Shown: positions 5,080 through 5,223 of the stretch, in pieces
How positions within the stretch are numbered: position 1 is the stretch's first letter
Layout: every line of letters begins with the position of its first letter
Assembly: GCA_014360395.1 (NCBI GenBank)
Contig: JACIXM010000324.1
Span: 1 to 5,223, forward strand
Source of the DNA: Actinotalea sp.
Lineage (GTDB): Bacteria > Actinomycetota > Actinomycetes > Actinomycetales > Cellulomonadaceae
Direction of reading: 5' to 3'
DNA: 5,223 nt
Program-made: the position numbers and the translations under genes
The notes under the pieces: generated by a model
Seen by the model: the letters and a program-made list of their open reading frames with translations, nothing else
The model's database searches: none
Told to the model about the DNA's origin: nothing

Positions 5080-5223
5080 GCGCTCCCGCCGTCGACCCGT
5101 CCACCGACCTCGCCCTGGCCACCCGGGACCTGACCAAGCGCTTCCGGTCCGGCCAGGTCGCCGTCGACGCCGTCGACCTGGCCGTCCCGCACGGGGCCGT
5201 GTACGGGTTCCTCGGCCCGAACG
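5076..5223 (+). CDS. ABC transporter ATP-binding protein, N-terminal part (3' truncated by window edge)
   Basis: GTG 5076 overlaps the preceding TGA as GTGA, and 49 codons are visible. The residues DLALATRDLTKRFRSGQVAV (11-30), then DAVDLAVPHGAVYGFLGPN (31-49), are the classic start of an ABC ATPase: a beta-strand with the Thr-Lys-Arg-Phe pattern, a base-stacking aromatic (F23), then the approach to Walker A. The window ends inside G-P-N-(G-x-G-K-T/S), so the P-loop lysine, signature motif and Walker B cannot be seen. The G-F-L-G-P-N spelling is typical of the exporter-type/DrrA-like ATPases that pair with separate permease subunits. There is no strong ribosome binding site ahead of GTG (only GACGGG), so translation is probably coupled to the LolA-like gene. 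A permease gene is expected downstream. The cytoplasmic ATPase would power export or extraction of whatever the LolA-like partner handles. Confidence 0.93.
   Translation, partial: MSAPAVDPSTDLALATRDLTKRFRSGQVAVDAVDLAVPHGAVYGFLGPN

Overview
The window is about three-quarters G+C. Its reading frames have almost only G or C at codon third positions, its start codons mix ATG and GTG, and its ribosome binding sites are GGAGG-like. Together with the families present (DUF4921, an actinobacterial LolA-like/ABC pair, a stand-alone GyrI-like protein) this points to a high-GC actinomycete, most likely Micrococcales (Cellulomonas and relatives). That placement is an inference from composition and gene families, not from a marker gene. 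I see no RNA genes, insertion sequences, integrase or CRISPR array.

Left part (1-1851): the 3' end of a NUDIX-type hydrolase gene (+) runs in from the left edge. A stop codon follows, and after it 26 further in-frame codons that look coding. Facing it on the minus strand is a stand-alone GyrI-like effector-binding protein with a perfect hairpin in its leader. Diverging from that gene are two small plus-strand genes, an NTF2/SnoaL-like protein and a PRC-barrel-type protein.

Middle part (1852-3706): a minus-strand pair. The upstream gene is a complete NUDIX hydrolase with a perfect NUDIX box. The downstream gene is a DUF4921 protein of the galactose-1-phosphate uridylyltransferase (GalT)/HIT type. 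The DUF4921 gene ends 7 bases from the PRC-barrel gene in a convergent arrangement.

Right part (3811-5223): diverging from the NUDIX gene is an exported LolA/RseB-fold protein. Its stop codon overlaps, by GTGA, the start of an ABC-transporter ATPase whose Walker A motif is cut by the window edge. The two are presumably translationally coupled parts of one exporter operon, with a permease expected just outside the window.

Most of the window is ordinary actinobacterial chromosome. The points most worth checking are the coding-like tail after the first NUDIX stop, the NUDIX + GalT-like pair, and the LolA-like partner of an ABC exporter in a probably single-membrane organism. I found no clear evidence of an undescribed multi-gene system.
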